A stretch of 64,000 nucleotides of DNA, taken from Candidatus Leptofilum proximum. GTDB lineage: Bacteria; Chloroflexota; Anaerolineae; Promineifilales; Promineifilaceae. Within the stretch, counting starts at the first letter, position 1, and each line of letters begins with the position of its first letter. Where the stretch lies: NCBI GenBank assembly GCA_016710325.1, contig JADJXK010000002.1, positions 3,162,001 through 3,226,000 on the forward strand, written 5' to 3'. Both the position numbers and the translations under genes were made by a program. Shown here piece by piece: positions 8,401-16,521 of the stretch. The notes under the pieces are model-generated. The model was not told the DNA's origin. It did no database searches and saw only the letters and a program-made list of their open reading frames with translations.

Positions 8401-9592
8401 TCAAAGAAACCGGATCAACATACCATGTAGGCACCAACTGCACCCAGGTGTTGCCAATTTGCAGGGGGAATGCATTTCCGTCGGCATCGGTGAAGGTGAG
8501 CAGGTCGTTGCGCCCTTCGCGGTGCCAGGTGACGGGGAACTGCTGGCCATCGCGCAAGATGAAGCCCGTGCCGCTGCCCCACAGCTGAATCTGCACGGAG
8601 AGATGGGTGCAGACGCCGTTGGTAATCTGCTCACAAATGGTGGCGTCCTCCACGTGGAACGGGGCAATGACGACCACGTTGGCCGCGCTCACCTGCTCGC
8701 CGGTGATGGCGTCCAGAATCGGTTCCCCGGCAGCCCAGCGGTAGTAACGGCCGTCTCCCTCATCATACCGCCATTCCACCACCTCCCACTGATAATCAAT
8801 CACCACGCTGCTGGCCGGAGTGCCCCCGGCCGGTGGCTCGCTGGTAAAGGTGAGCAGACCGTTGAAGTTGGGTGGTGTGTTCAGCCCCAGCGTCTCTAAT
8901 CCCTGGCGGAATATTTCGGGACGGCCGTACAGCGTGTGCTCAAACGGCTTGTCTTCCCCGGTGCGGTAGTAACCTGGATCGTTGGAGCGCACGATACGTT
9001 CGGTGAAGTCGGAGGCATTGAGCCGCTGGTTTACACCCGTACTCGCACCAGAAAAAACCAGGGCGGCGTCAAACATGGCGGGCAGCTCAACGTCGATCAA
9101 CCGGGCGCTGCGGATGGGACCAACCACTTCCGCATCATTGCCATACATGATGAGGGTAAAGCGGGTGATATGGCCCTCGGACGTGTGTTCAAACACCCAG
9201 TCGGCACTGTTCAGACCAGACTGCGGCCGGACAAAGCCAGGCGGGGCGTTGGAAATTTTGATGGCCAACGGCCGTCTTTGCAGCTGGGTCGGATCGTCAA
9301 CCAGTTCCCCCGTCAGCGGGTTGCGGTCAGTGCCAAAGTCGGCGGCGGTGAGCAGGTTTAGGCCTGTGGCTTCGGGCGTGGCCTCTGGTGTGTTGGTGAC
9401 CGTGGCCGCGATGGTGGGCGGCGGCGGCAGGGTGGCCGTGGCCGCGGGCGCGGTGGTGGTGGGGTTAACGGCCGTATCTTCCAGGGTAGGTGGCGGGGCA
9501 ACGGCCGTGGGTGTGCTTTCTGCCTGACCGCCGCAGGCCGTCATTATCATCAGTAAAGCCAGTGCGCTTAACAAAGACAACCATCGTTTCAT
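8393..9592 (-). CDS. DUF3048 (YerB-like) lipoprotein
   Basis: A 399-residue lipoprotein. The signal peptide ends in the lipobox LMIMTAC, then comes a Thr/Pro/Ala-rich spacer to about residue 75. The DUF3048 region follows: RNPLTGELVDD, RRPLAIKISN, VGPIRSARLIDVELP, and a C-terminal part with HLSVQIQLWGSGTG and TWHREGRNDLLTF. Proteins of this type (YerB of Bacillus) are exported; their function is not established. It is monocistronic, and upstream is the 3' end of a convergently oriented kinase region. Confidence 0.88.
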   Translation of the reverse strand: MKRWLSLLSALALLMIMTACGGQAESTPTAVAPPPTLEDTAVNPTTTAPAATATLPPPPTIAATVTNTPEATPEATGLNLLTAADFGTDRNPLTGELVDDPTQLQRRPLAIKISNAPPGFVRPQSGLNSADWVFEHTSEGHITRFTLIMYGNDAEVVGPIRSARLIDVELPAMFDAALVFSGASTGVNQRLNASDFTERIVRSNDPGYYRTGEDKPFEHTLYGRPEIFRQGLETLGLNTPPNFNGLLTFTSEPPAGGTPASSVVIDYQWEVVEWRYDEGDGRYYRWAAGEPILDAITGEQVSAANVVVIAPFHVEDATICEQITNGVCTHLSVQIQLWGSGTGFILRDGQQFPVTWHREGRNDLLTFTDADGNAFPLQIGNTWVQLVPTWYVDPVSLTE

Positions 9593-9731
9593 GATTTACT
9601 TGCTCTCCTTCCAAGAAAAGTCAGAACCTCCGGTTTAGGCAGCAGCCGGAGGTTCTTGCTGGGCAATTTAGGCCCATTTGTATGGTTTGTCAAGCCGCAG
9701 CAGGGATATCGATGGGGAAAAAGTGGAAAGA

Positions 9732-11645
9732 TTAATCTTGGGGACTGGGCGAGAGATAGTGCCAGACTTTACTGACCAGGGTGTTGACATCATACGGTTT
9801 GGGCAAAAATCCGGTAAGGCCGTTGACCTTTACCTCGGGAGCAATTTGCTGCTGAGCGTACCCGGAAGAGAGGATGATGCGCACAGTGGGGTCTACCTGG
9901 CGCAGTTGGATGAGGGTGTCCAGCCCGTTCATGCCCGGCATGGACATGTCTAGCAGCACCAGCCGAATCTCGTCTTTGTACCGGGCAAAGGTGGCCACAC
10001 CTTCCTGACCATTAACGGCCGTCATCACCTCAACACCGTGCAGAGCCATAATATCGGTCACCGCCTCGCGCACGGGCGCTTCATCATCGATGACCAGGAT
10101 GCACAGGTCAGCGGCATTAGAGGGTGCGGCCGTTTGGTGGGGAATAACGGCCGTTTCCGCTCGTTGGCTCTTGGGGAACACCAGCCTAAACGTGGTCCCC
10201 TGCCCCAGCTGGCTCTCCACCTGCAGCCCACCCCGATGATCGCGCACAATGCCCAGCACAGAAGCCAACCCCAACCCCTGGCCATCTTCCTTGGTCGTAA
10301 AAAACGGATCAAAAATCCGGCTGCGTATTTCGGGCGTCATGCCCACACCGTTGTCGTGCACCGTCAAAAAAACGTATTCACCTGGCGGCAGCGCGCTGCC
10401 GGTCCAGTGCCAGTAGGGCGCGTCTGCCGTTGTCAACGTTTGTAGACCGGTCGTCACCCATACGTCACCGCTGGGCGGCGCCACCGCCTCCGCCCCGTTC
10501 AAAATCAGATTCATGATCACCTGCTGCAGCTGGCTGCGATCTGCTTCGATCAGCGGTAATTCCGCAGCCAGATCGGTGTGCAGCAAAACATGTTTGGCAA
10601 TAGCCGCCCGGAACAGGTGGATGTTTTTCTCGATCAGCCGGTTGAGGTTGACCGGTTCCATTTCCAACTGGCTGCCGCCCGCATAGGCCAGCATCTGACG
10701 GGTTAAATCCGCCGCCTGCTCGGCGGCCAGCACCGCTTTTTGCAGGTGCTCGCGGGCAGCTTCGTGAGGCGGCAGCTTGCGCATGGCCAGATTGTTCTGA
10801 GCCAGCATAGCCACCAGCAAATTGTTAAAATCGTGGGCAATGGCGCTGGCCATCAGCCCCAGGCTTTCCCGTTTTTGCGCCTGCTGCATAGCTTCTTCGG
10901 TACGTTTGCGCTCGCCAACTTCATGCTGGAGTTGAGCATTGGCAATTTGCAATTCGGCCGTGCGCGCCGCCACACGGGCTTCCAGTTCGTGGTGCAGTTG
11001 TTTTAACAATGCCTGGCTTTGCTTCAACTCTTCATTTGCTACCTGTAAAGCGTCAGCGGCACAGTGGGCATCGGCAACGCCGGTGCTCAGACCCTCAATA
11101 AGCTGCCGCAAGAGCAGGGTATTCAATACCAAGCCCGCACTGAGAATGACCAGATCATCGATGGTAGAGCGGGTGCCGAAGCTGCTCACAACGATGCCAT
11201 TTTGTTCCAACATATAAACCAGGGTCAGCGCACTCACGTTTAGCACCATAAACAAAAGAGGCGCTTGCCCGCGAATAAAGAGGCTGACGGCCGAAACAAT
11301 CACAAAGTAACCGACAACAGACGAGCTGCGAATACCCTCAAATACACACATCAGGCCGGTAATAATGGCAAAACTCACGGCACATAACAGCCAGGCCGCC
11401 AACCGAATGCGGCCAAAGTAGACAAGGCCGGTACAAACCAGGCCCAAACTAAACAGGCAAACAAGCCCCAGGAGGGCGGCCGTCTGCTCAAAACCAGAAA
11501 AGCGTGACAACGGCCGTATCAGCACCAGCAGCAGCATCATCGTAGCGTCAAAGGCCAGCAGATAACGGTTCAGCCAATACGCCTGCCGGTATTGCTCCGG
11601 ATCTTCAAAACGAGGGGGCACAAGGTAACTTGCTAAGCTTTTCAT
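9732..11645 (-). CDS. Membrane-bound hybrid sensor histidine kinase / response regulator
   Basis: A 637-residue hybrid kinase. Six hydrophobic segments span about residues 30-180, then a coiled coil (190-255) leads to a HisKA box with phospho-acceptor His271 (AIAHDFNNLL). The catalytic ATPase follows (N box LILNGAEAV, G boxes DNGVGM and GQGLGLAS). A receiver domain starts near 512 with DD acidic pair and phospho-acceptor Asp566 (LVLLDMSMPG). The N-terminal sensor looks like an integral membrane sensory module without an extracellular domain. There is no output domain here, and a partner regulator cannot be identified from the neighbours. Start ATG at 11645. Confidence 0.9.
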   Translation of the reverse strand: MKSLASYLVPPRFEDPEQYRQAYWLNRYLLAFDATMMLLLVLIRPLSRFSGFEQTAALLGLVCLFSLGLVCTGLVYFGRIRLAAWLLCAVSFAIITGLMCVFEGIRSSSVVGYFVIVSAVSLFIRGQAPLLFMVLNVSALTLVYMLEQNGIVVSSFGTRSTIDDLVILSAGLVLNTLLLRQLIEGLSTGVADAHCAADALQVANEELKQSQALLKQLHHELEARVAARTAELQIANAQLQHEVGERKRTEEAMQQAQKRESLGLMASAIAHDFNNLLVAMLAQNNLAMRKLPPHEAAREHLQKAVLAAEQAADLTRQMLAYAGGSQLEMEPVNLNRLIEKNIHLFRAAIAKHVLLHTDLAAELPLIEADRSQLQQVIMNLILNGAEAVAPPSGDVWVTTGLQTLTTADAPYWHWTGSALPPGEYVFLTVHDNGVGMTPEIRSRIFDPFFTTKEDGQGLGLASVLGIVRDHRGGLQVESQLGQGTTFRLVFPKSQRAETAVIPHQTAAPSNAADLCILVIDDEAPVREAVTDIMALHGVEVMTAVNGQEGVATFARYKDEIRLVLLDMSMPGMNGLDTLIQLRQVDPTVRIILSSGYAQQQIAPEVKVNGLTGFLPKPYDVNTLVSKVWHYLSPSPQD

Positions 11646-11912
11646 AGGTATTCAGCAGTGTAACGGCCGTTCTGCGATGAGTTCTTCAAATTGAGCTGTT
11701 CAGCCGAGCGGCGTTTATCCATGTTTCCTTTATCTGGCATCTATCTGACGGTTTGTATATCGTTATCACCTGCCGGTATGGGAAAATTCAGCTATTGGCC
11801 GCACCCGGGTCACCATGACGCACAGCGCCGTGACGATTCCGCTGGATTCGTGTTTAATACCACACCACACACTACTGCTGTCCTTAAACAGCAACTCATT
11901 GAGGAGAACAAC

Positions 11913-12971
11913 ATGGAAAAGCGATACGGCCGTATCACCGGTTGGGGCGCCTATGTCCCCGAAAAAGTGCTCACCAATTACGATCTGGAACAAATGGTAG
12001 ATACCAGCCATGAATGGATTGTCCAGCGCACTGGCATTCACCAGCGTCACATTGCGGCCCCAGACGAAACCAACGCCACCATGTCCGTTGCCGCCGCCCG
12101 CCGCGCCCTGCAAAAAGCGAATTTAGACGCCGCCGACCTGGATCTCATCATCGTGGCCACAACGACGGGCGACCACATCACCCCGGCCGTTTCCAGCCAG
12201 GTTCAGCACATGCTGGGGGCCACCAACGTGCCCGCTTTTGTCCTGGCCAACGGCTGCACCGGCTTTTTGTATGCCCTCACCACCGCCCAGCAGTTCATCA
12301 GCGGCGGCGTTTACCAGAACATCCTCGTCATCGGTTCCGAACTGCTCAGCCGCTACGTCGATTGGACAGACCGGAGCACCTGCGTGCTGTTTGGCGATGC
12401 GGCGGGCGCGTTTGTGCTGCAAGCCACCAGCGAACCCTGCGGCATATTTGGCTTCGACATGGGGTCGGATGGCAGCGGCAGCCAGCACATCATTGCGCCA
12501 GCGATGGGTTCGGCCGAACCAGTAAACGCCCATACATTTGCCGAAAAACGCCACCTTATTCGCATGAACGGCCGTGAAGTGTTTAAGTTCGCCACCCGCA
12601 TTCTGGGCAGCACCAGCCAGCGCAGCCTGGCGCAAGCCGGGATGACCCTGGACGACATTGACTGTATCGTGCCGCACCAGGCCAATTTACGCATCATCGA
12701 GGCCGCTGCCCGCGCCATGAATCTGCCCATCGAGCGCTTTCTGGTGAAGGTACATAAATACGCCAACACCTCGGCCGCTTCCATTCCGGTGGCGATTTGT
12801 GATGGGTTAGAATCTGGGGAAATCAACGTAGATGACCGGCTGCTGCTGGTGAGTTTTGGCTCCGGCCTTACCTGGGCTTCGGCCGTTTTACAGATGGCAC
12901 CTACCCAGCAAAAACAGATGTACAGCAACGGTGTAGCAGTGCCAGCTGCGGCAGAATGGGCAACCGCTTAG
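11913..12971 (+). CDS. 3-oxoacyl-ACP synthase III family protein (FabH-like)
   Basis: A 352-residue thiolase-fold condensing enzyme. The catalytic triad is visible as Cys115 (NGCTGF), His255 (PHQAN) and Asn285 (KYANTSAAS). FabH starts fatty acid chains from acyl-CoA and malonyl-ACP, but the NGCTGF context differs slightly from the usual A-A-C-A/S-G-F, so a specialised starter or a secondary-metabolite role is possible. ATG 11913 is chosen because GAGGAGA sits six bases upstream; the frame runs open further 5' but without family similarity. No other fatty acid genes are nearby. Confidence 0.88.
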   Translation: MEKRYGRITGWGAYVPEKVLTNYDLEQMVDTSHEWIVQRTGIHQRHIAAPDETNATMSVAAARRALQKANLDAADLDLIIVATTTGDHITPAVSSQVQHMLGATNVPAFVLANGCTGFLYALTTAQQFISGGVYQNILVIGSELLSRYVDWTDRSTCVLFGDAAGAFVLQATSEPCGIFGFDMGSDGSGSQHIIAPAMGSAEPVNAHTFAEKRHLIRMNGREVFKFATRILGSTSQRSLAQAGMTLDDIDCIVPHQANLRIIEAAARAMNLPIERFLVKVHKYANTSAASIPVAICDGLESGEINVDDRLLLVSFGSGLTWASAVLQMAPTQQKQMYSNGVAVPAAAEWATA

Positions 12972-12986
12972 AGGCTCATCACTGCA

Positions 12987-13014
12987 TTGACAGCCGTCCG
13001 GCAATGGCTATAAT
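12987..13014 (+). promoter_or_regulatory. Sigma-70 promoter of tRNA-Leu
   Basis: TTGACA (12987-12992) and TATAAT (13009-13014), both perfect, with 16-base spacing, end 14 bases before the tRNA. Confidence 0.85.
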
Positions 13015-13028
13015 TGCCAGGTACTTAA

Positions 13029-13111
13029 GCCCAAGTGGCGGAATTGGCATACGCGGCAGGTTGAGGGCCTGTGCCCTTATGGGCGTGGAGGTTCGAGTCC
13101 TCTCTTGGGCA
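13029..13111 (+). tRNA. tRNA-Leu (anticodon GAG)
   Basis: Acceptor arms GCCCAAG and CTTGGGC with discriminator A; the anticodon loop TTGAGGG carries GAG (reads CUC/CUU). A long variable arm (GCCCTTATGGGC) identifies a class II tRNA, and GGTTCGAGTCC is the T arm. CCA is not encoded and must be added. Confidence 0.95.
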
Positions 13112-13117
13112 TAAAAG

Positions 13118-13148
13118 CGCTGACACAAAAGTGTCGGCGTTTTTTATT
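13118..13148 (+). terminator. Intrinsic terminator of tRNA-Leu
   Basis: Stem CGCTGACAC / GTGTCGGCG with loop AAAA, followed by six T and ATT. Confidence 0.85.
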
Positions 13149-13175
13149 AGAGTTGTTCCTGATTGTGCGACAAAA

Positions 13176-13252
13176 AATTAGGACACAGATTCACGCAGAT
13201 AAACGCAGATTTTTTACCTGTGAAAATCAGTGTATATCTGTGTCCCAGTTCT
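13176..13252. repeat. Palindrome, GGACACAGATTCACGC family
   Basis: GGACACAGATTCACGCAG on one side faces TGTATATCTGTGTCCCAG on the other, with AACGCAGATTTTTT and GAAAATCAG in between. It separates the tRNA terminator from the convergent epimerase gene. Confidence 0.65.
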
Positions 13253-13280
13253 GCCTGAACTTTATTGCGGAACAAGTCTA

Positions 13281-14204
13281 TCATTGAAAACGGCCGTCCT
13301 CTCGCAGCGTGCGCTGCAATCCCTCTGCCAGGCCAACCAATGGCCGAAACCCCAGCAGCTGCTGCGCCCGGCTGATGTCGGCAACCAAACGGGGCACTCC
13401 GGCCGACTTCTGCTGGTTTTGCAGCTGGTTCACCCGCTGGCCCACCACCTGCTCAATCTCGCTGACCAGCTGGTTTAAACTGGTTTCCGTGCCGCTGCCC
13501 ACGTTGATCACCTGCCGGTTGACGGCCGTGGCCGTGGCCGCTGCCACCATCGCCGCCACCACGTCTGTCACGTAAATAAAGTCGCGGGTCTGACGGCCGT
13601 TACCATGCAGCACCAGCGAGCCACCCGTCAGCGCCTGCTGTAAAAACCTGGGAATGACCGGCGCGTGGGAGAGGGGCAGGCTTTGGCCCGGCCCGTAGGC
13701 GTTGAATATCCGCAGCGCCACCGTTTCAATGTTGTTCAGTTTGCCGATGGTGTGAATGTACTGCTCGGCGGCCCATTTGCTGACGGCATACGGGGAATCG
13801 GGGTTGGGGGTGTCATTTTCATGGACGGGCTGGGTAGGGAGACGGCCGTACACCGCCCCCGACGACGTAAAAACCACGCGCCGCACGCCCGTGTCGCGCA
13901 TTGCCTCCATCAGGCTCACCGTGCCGCCTACGTTCACCTCGTTGTACGCCTGCGGGTGCAGCACAGACTCCGCCACCGATACTTTGGCGGCCAGGTGATA
14001 CACACAATTCACATCCCGCAGCAGCGACCAAAGCAGCGGAATATTGCGCACGTCACCCGGCGTTACCATCACTTCTGGCCGCAGGCTGCTGGCATTGCCG
14101 TTGCTCAGATCGTCCAGCACCGTCACCAAATGCCCATCGGCGGCCAATTGATTGGCTAGAGCTGCCCCTAAAAAACCGGCCCCACCGGTCACCAGGAAAC
14201 GCAT
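13281..14204 (-). CDS. NAD-dependent epimerase/dehydratase (UDP-glucose 4-epimerase-like)
   Basis: A 307-residue extended SDR. It has the Rossmann motif TGGAGFLG at the N-terminus, DDLSNG, a catalytic Ser in FTSSGAVYG and YAVSK (Tyr/Lys). The RIFNAYGPGQ segment and length are typical of UDP-glucose 4-epimerase and related nucleotide-sugar enzymes. The substrate is not determinable. It probably acts in surface polysaccharide synthesis. Start ATG at 14204 is the last codon able to preserve the MRFLVTGGAGF motif. Confidence 0.88.
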   Translation of the reverse strand: MRFLVTGGAGFLGAALANQLAADGHLVTVLDDLSNGNASSLRPEVMVTPGDVRNIPLLWSLLRDVNCVYHLAAKVSVAESVLHPQAYNEVNVGGTVSLMEAMRDTGVRRVVFTSSGAVYGRLPTQPVHENDTPNPDSPYAVSKWAAEQYIHTIGKLNNIETVALRIFNAYGPGQSLPLSHAPVIPRFLQQALTGGSLVLHGNGRQTRDFIYVTDVVAAMVAAATATAVNRQVINVGSGTETSLNQLVSEIEQVVGQRVNQLQNQQKSAGVPRLVADISRAQQLLGFRPLVGLAEGLQRTLREDGRFQ

Positions 14205-14225
14205 AGTTGCCCCTCCACAAACAAT

Positions 14226-14256
14226 AAAGCCCCGACTGGAGTCAGCCGGGGCTTTT
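14226..14256 (-). terminator. Intrinsic terminator
   Basis: AAAGCCCCG and CGGGGCTTTT enclose ACTGGAGTCAGC. On the minus strand it ends the transcript of the membrane-protein gene just upstream, before the epimerase start. Confidence 0.85.
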
Positions 14257-14278
14257 AATCGTCACTTTAGCTTACTGC

Positions 14279-15337
14279 TTAATACTCAAGCAGCTCGTCG
14301 ACACGGCCGTCAATGTCCGGGTCGCCATAATCGCCTTCCTTGGCCCAGGCAGAAAGCTCAATCGAGAAGTTCTCAAAAAAGCTTTGCGGCGGCAAGGAAC
14401 CGGCGCCGTACTGCATTTCTTTAATTTCGGCGTTGATGATCAGGGTAGCCGTTTCCAGCACGATCACCTCATTTTCGCGGGCCAGCACCGGTTCGCCCTT
14501 GGGGGCCAGCTTGGCTTTGAGCGCTTCATCAAAGAAAGCATGGTCACTCATGACCACTTTGGTGATGGTACGGATGTCGTTTTTGTCAAACAGCCAGACT
14601 TCGAAGGCGGTGACGTTCTTGGGCGTATCGCTGCCAATCGATTCAGCAATGCCCACGCCGCACTCGCCGAGGAATTCACCGCTGGCATTTTCGATGCTGA
14701 AGGAGTCGTCGTAGTTATCACGGCCGTATACGTAGTCACTTTGGAACCGGGCAATCGGCACGGCGCTGACCCCTTCATCACTCACCATCGTCGGCGCACT
14801 TTCCGGCATGTTGTCGTAATACGTATCGACGTTGTTGCCCTCGGCCATCAGGCTGTTGCGACGGTTCAACACTACCACAATGCCCGCACCAACCAGGGCC
14901 AACACCAGCAGCAAGGCCAGAATGGTGCCTAAATTGGAATCATCTTCGGCGGCTTCGGGGGGGGGTTGGATGCCTTCCGTGCCGGGGGTTGTAACTGCCC
15001 CACACGACTGCCCACCCGTCTGGATAATGGCGATAGCATCAAGGCGTTCCTGGGCGGCGGGATCGGCCGTACGGCTGCGCAGGTCACAGATGTCGGCCGT
15101 GGCATCTGACCAGCCAGCCAGGGCGCGGGTTACCAGTCCTGTGTTTCCGGGCTGCAAAGAATAGGCATCGGCAATGGTTTGCAGGTAAACATCCTGTTCA
15201 GCCTGCTCCATATCGCCAGGGCCAGCGCCAGTCCATTCCACAGGATCAATAACCCAGCCATAGGTAAGCCCAATGACAAACCCCAAAATTACAGCGATAA
15301 GAACAGACAGTTCTGGTCGATTCCTAATAAAATCCAT
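14279..15337 (-). CDS. Conserved-looking two-TM protein of unknown function
   Basis: A 352-residue protein with no family I recognise. One membrane helix lies near residues 12-31 (LIAVILGFVIGLTYGW) and a second near 140-165 (ILALLLVLALVGAGIVVV). Between them is a helical, probably extracytoplasmic region with two or three cysteines (ADICDLR, QSCGAV). The C-terminal 190 residues are soluble and acidic and look folded, with LDKNDIRT-like and MSDHAFF stretches. ATG 15337 (MDFIRNR) is preferred over an upstream in-frame ATG because AAGGTAGG precedes it. It is followed by an intrinsic terminator. Confidence 0.7.
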   Translation of the reverse strand: MDFIRNRPELSVLIAVILGFVIGLTYGWVIDPVEWTGAGPGDMEQAEQDVYLQTIADAYSLQPGNTGLVTRALAGWSDATADICDLRSRTADPAAQERLDAIAIIQTGGQSCGAVTTPGTEGIQPPPEAAEDDSNLGTILALLLVLALVGAGIVVVLNRRNSLMAEGNNVDTYYDNMPESAPTMVSDEGVSAVPIARFQSDYVYGRDNYDDSFSIENASGEFLGECGVGIAESIGSDTPKNVTAFEVWLFDKNDIRTITKVVMSDHAFFDEALKAKLAPKGEPVLARENEVIVLETATLIINAEIKEMQYGAGSLPPQSFFENFSIELSAWAKEGDYGDPDIDGRVDELLEY

Positions 15338-15570
15338 GTGGCACCTACCTTCATTGGCCCCCAACTAGAGACATTATGAAAATGACATAACATCCCCTCT
15401 GCATTTCGTATCTTACCATAACTGTTTAACGCGTCAAGTTATGTTTAATGCTTTTCCTCTGTTTTTGCCTGTGGTATACTTTTTTAAGGTAAGCAGTGGC
15501 GCCCTTGGGGAAATTTTGGATACGGCCGTCTACACGCCACTCCCTGAAAACCACGTCACCCACCTGGAGA

Positions 15571-16503
15571 ATGAACACCGTGAAACATTTTCTTAGCATC
15601 GCTGATTTGTCCCCCGATGAACTTCACAATTTGCTTGATTTGGCCCTTTCCTTAAAACAAGAATGGCAAAACGGTGGCAATCGCCCGCTGCTTAAGGGCA
15701 AAAGCCTCGCCTTAGTCTTCCAAAAACCTTCCCTGCGCACCCGCGTTTCCTTTGAAATGGGCATGGTGCATTTGGGCGGGTACGCCCTCTATTTATCGCC
15801 AACTGAAATCAAGATGGGCGGCCGTGAGAGCGTGGCCGATGTGGCTCGTGTGCTGTCTGGCTACGTAGATGGCATCATGGCACGTGTATTTGAGCACGAC
15901 CACATCTTGCAGCTGGCTCAATACGCTTCTGTGCCGATCATCAATGGTTTGTCCGACTACAACCATCCCGCCCAGGCGCTGGCCGACATTTTTACTGTGC
16001 TAGAGGTAAAAAAGCGGCTCGAAGGGCTCAAATTGGTCTATGTAGGGGATGGTAATAACGTCGCCCGCTCTTTATTATTTACCTGTATGAAGGTTGGCAT
16101 GCACTTTGCCATCGCCACCCCGCCGAACTACACTCTCAACGAAGACGATTATGAGCTGGGTGAAAAGTTCAGCACCGCCGGAGCTTCTATAGAAGTGTAT
16201 GAAGATCCGAACCGGGCGGTGGCCGATGCGGATATTATTTACACCGATGTCTGGACAAGTATGGGGCAGGAAGCAGAAACGGCCGCACGCCTGAAAGTCT
16301 TCCCTCCGTACCAGGTAAACCAAAAGCTTGTCAACCTGGCCAAACCCGACTGCCTGGTGATGCACTGTTTGCCCGCCCACCGCGGCGAAGAAATCACCGA
16401 CGAAGTCGCCGATGGCCCGAATTCTGTGCTGTTCCCACAGGCAGAAAACCGGCTGCATGCCCAAAAAGCTATCCTGGTAGAACTGCTGGGCAGCAAGACC
16501 TAA
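15571..16503 (+). CDS. argF: Ornithine carbamoyltransferase
   Basis: A 310-residue enzyme joining carbamoyl phosphate and ornithine to make citrulline in arginine synthesis. The carbamoyl-phosphate motif is FQKPSLRTRVSFE, in which Leu replaces the commoner Thr of STRTR. HPAQALAD and the ornithine-binding HCLPAHRGEEI are intact, and DVWTSMGQE is the OTCase SMG loop. ATG 15571 (MNTVKHFL) or GTG 15580 (VKHFL) are both plausible; GGAG at 15564-15567 serves the GTG better by spacing. It opens a same-strand run of six genes with 18 bases to the TPR gene, so co-transcription is likely although the functions differ. Confidence 0.92.
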   Translation: MNTVKHFLSIADLSPDELHNLLDLALSLKQEWQNGGNRPLLKGKSLALVFQKPSLRTRVSFEMGMVHLGGYALYLSPTEIKMGGRESVADVARVLSGYVDGIMARVFEHDHILQLAQYASVPIINGLSDYNHPAQALADIFTVLEVKKRLEGLKLVYVGDGNNVARSLLFTCMKVGMHFAIATPPNYTLNEDDYELGEKFSTAGASIEVYEDPNRAVADADIIYTDVWTSMGQEAETAARLKVFPPYQVNQKLVNLAKPDCLVMHCLPAHRGEEITDEVADGPNSVLFPQAENRLHAQKAILVELLGSKT

Positions 16504-16521
16504 TTTTTTGGAGGCATTGGC

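Noticed and set aside
8135..8899. A 254-codon plus-strand frame.
   Set aside because: It crosses the four-helix-bundle gene, a repeat and the DUF3048 gene on the opposite strand; the translation has no consistent features.
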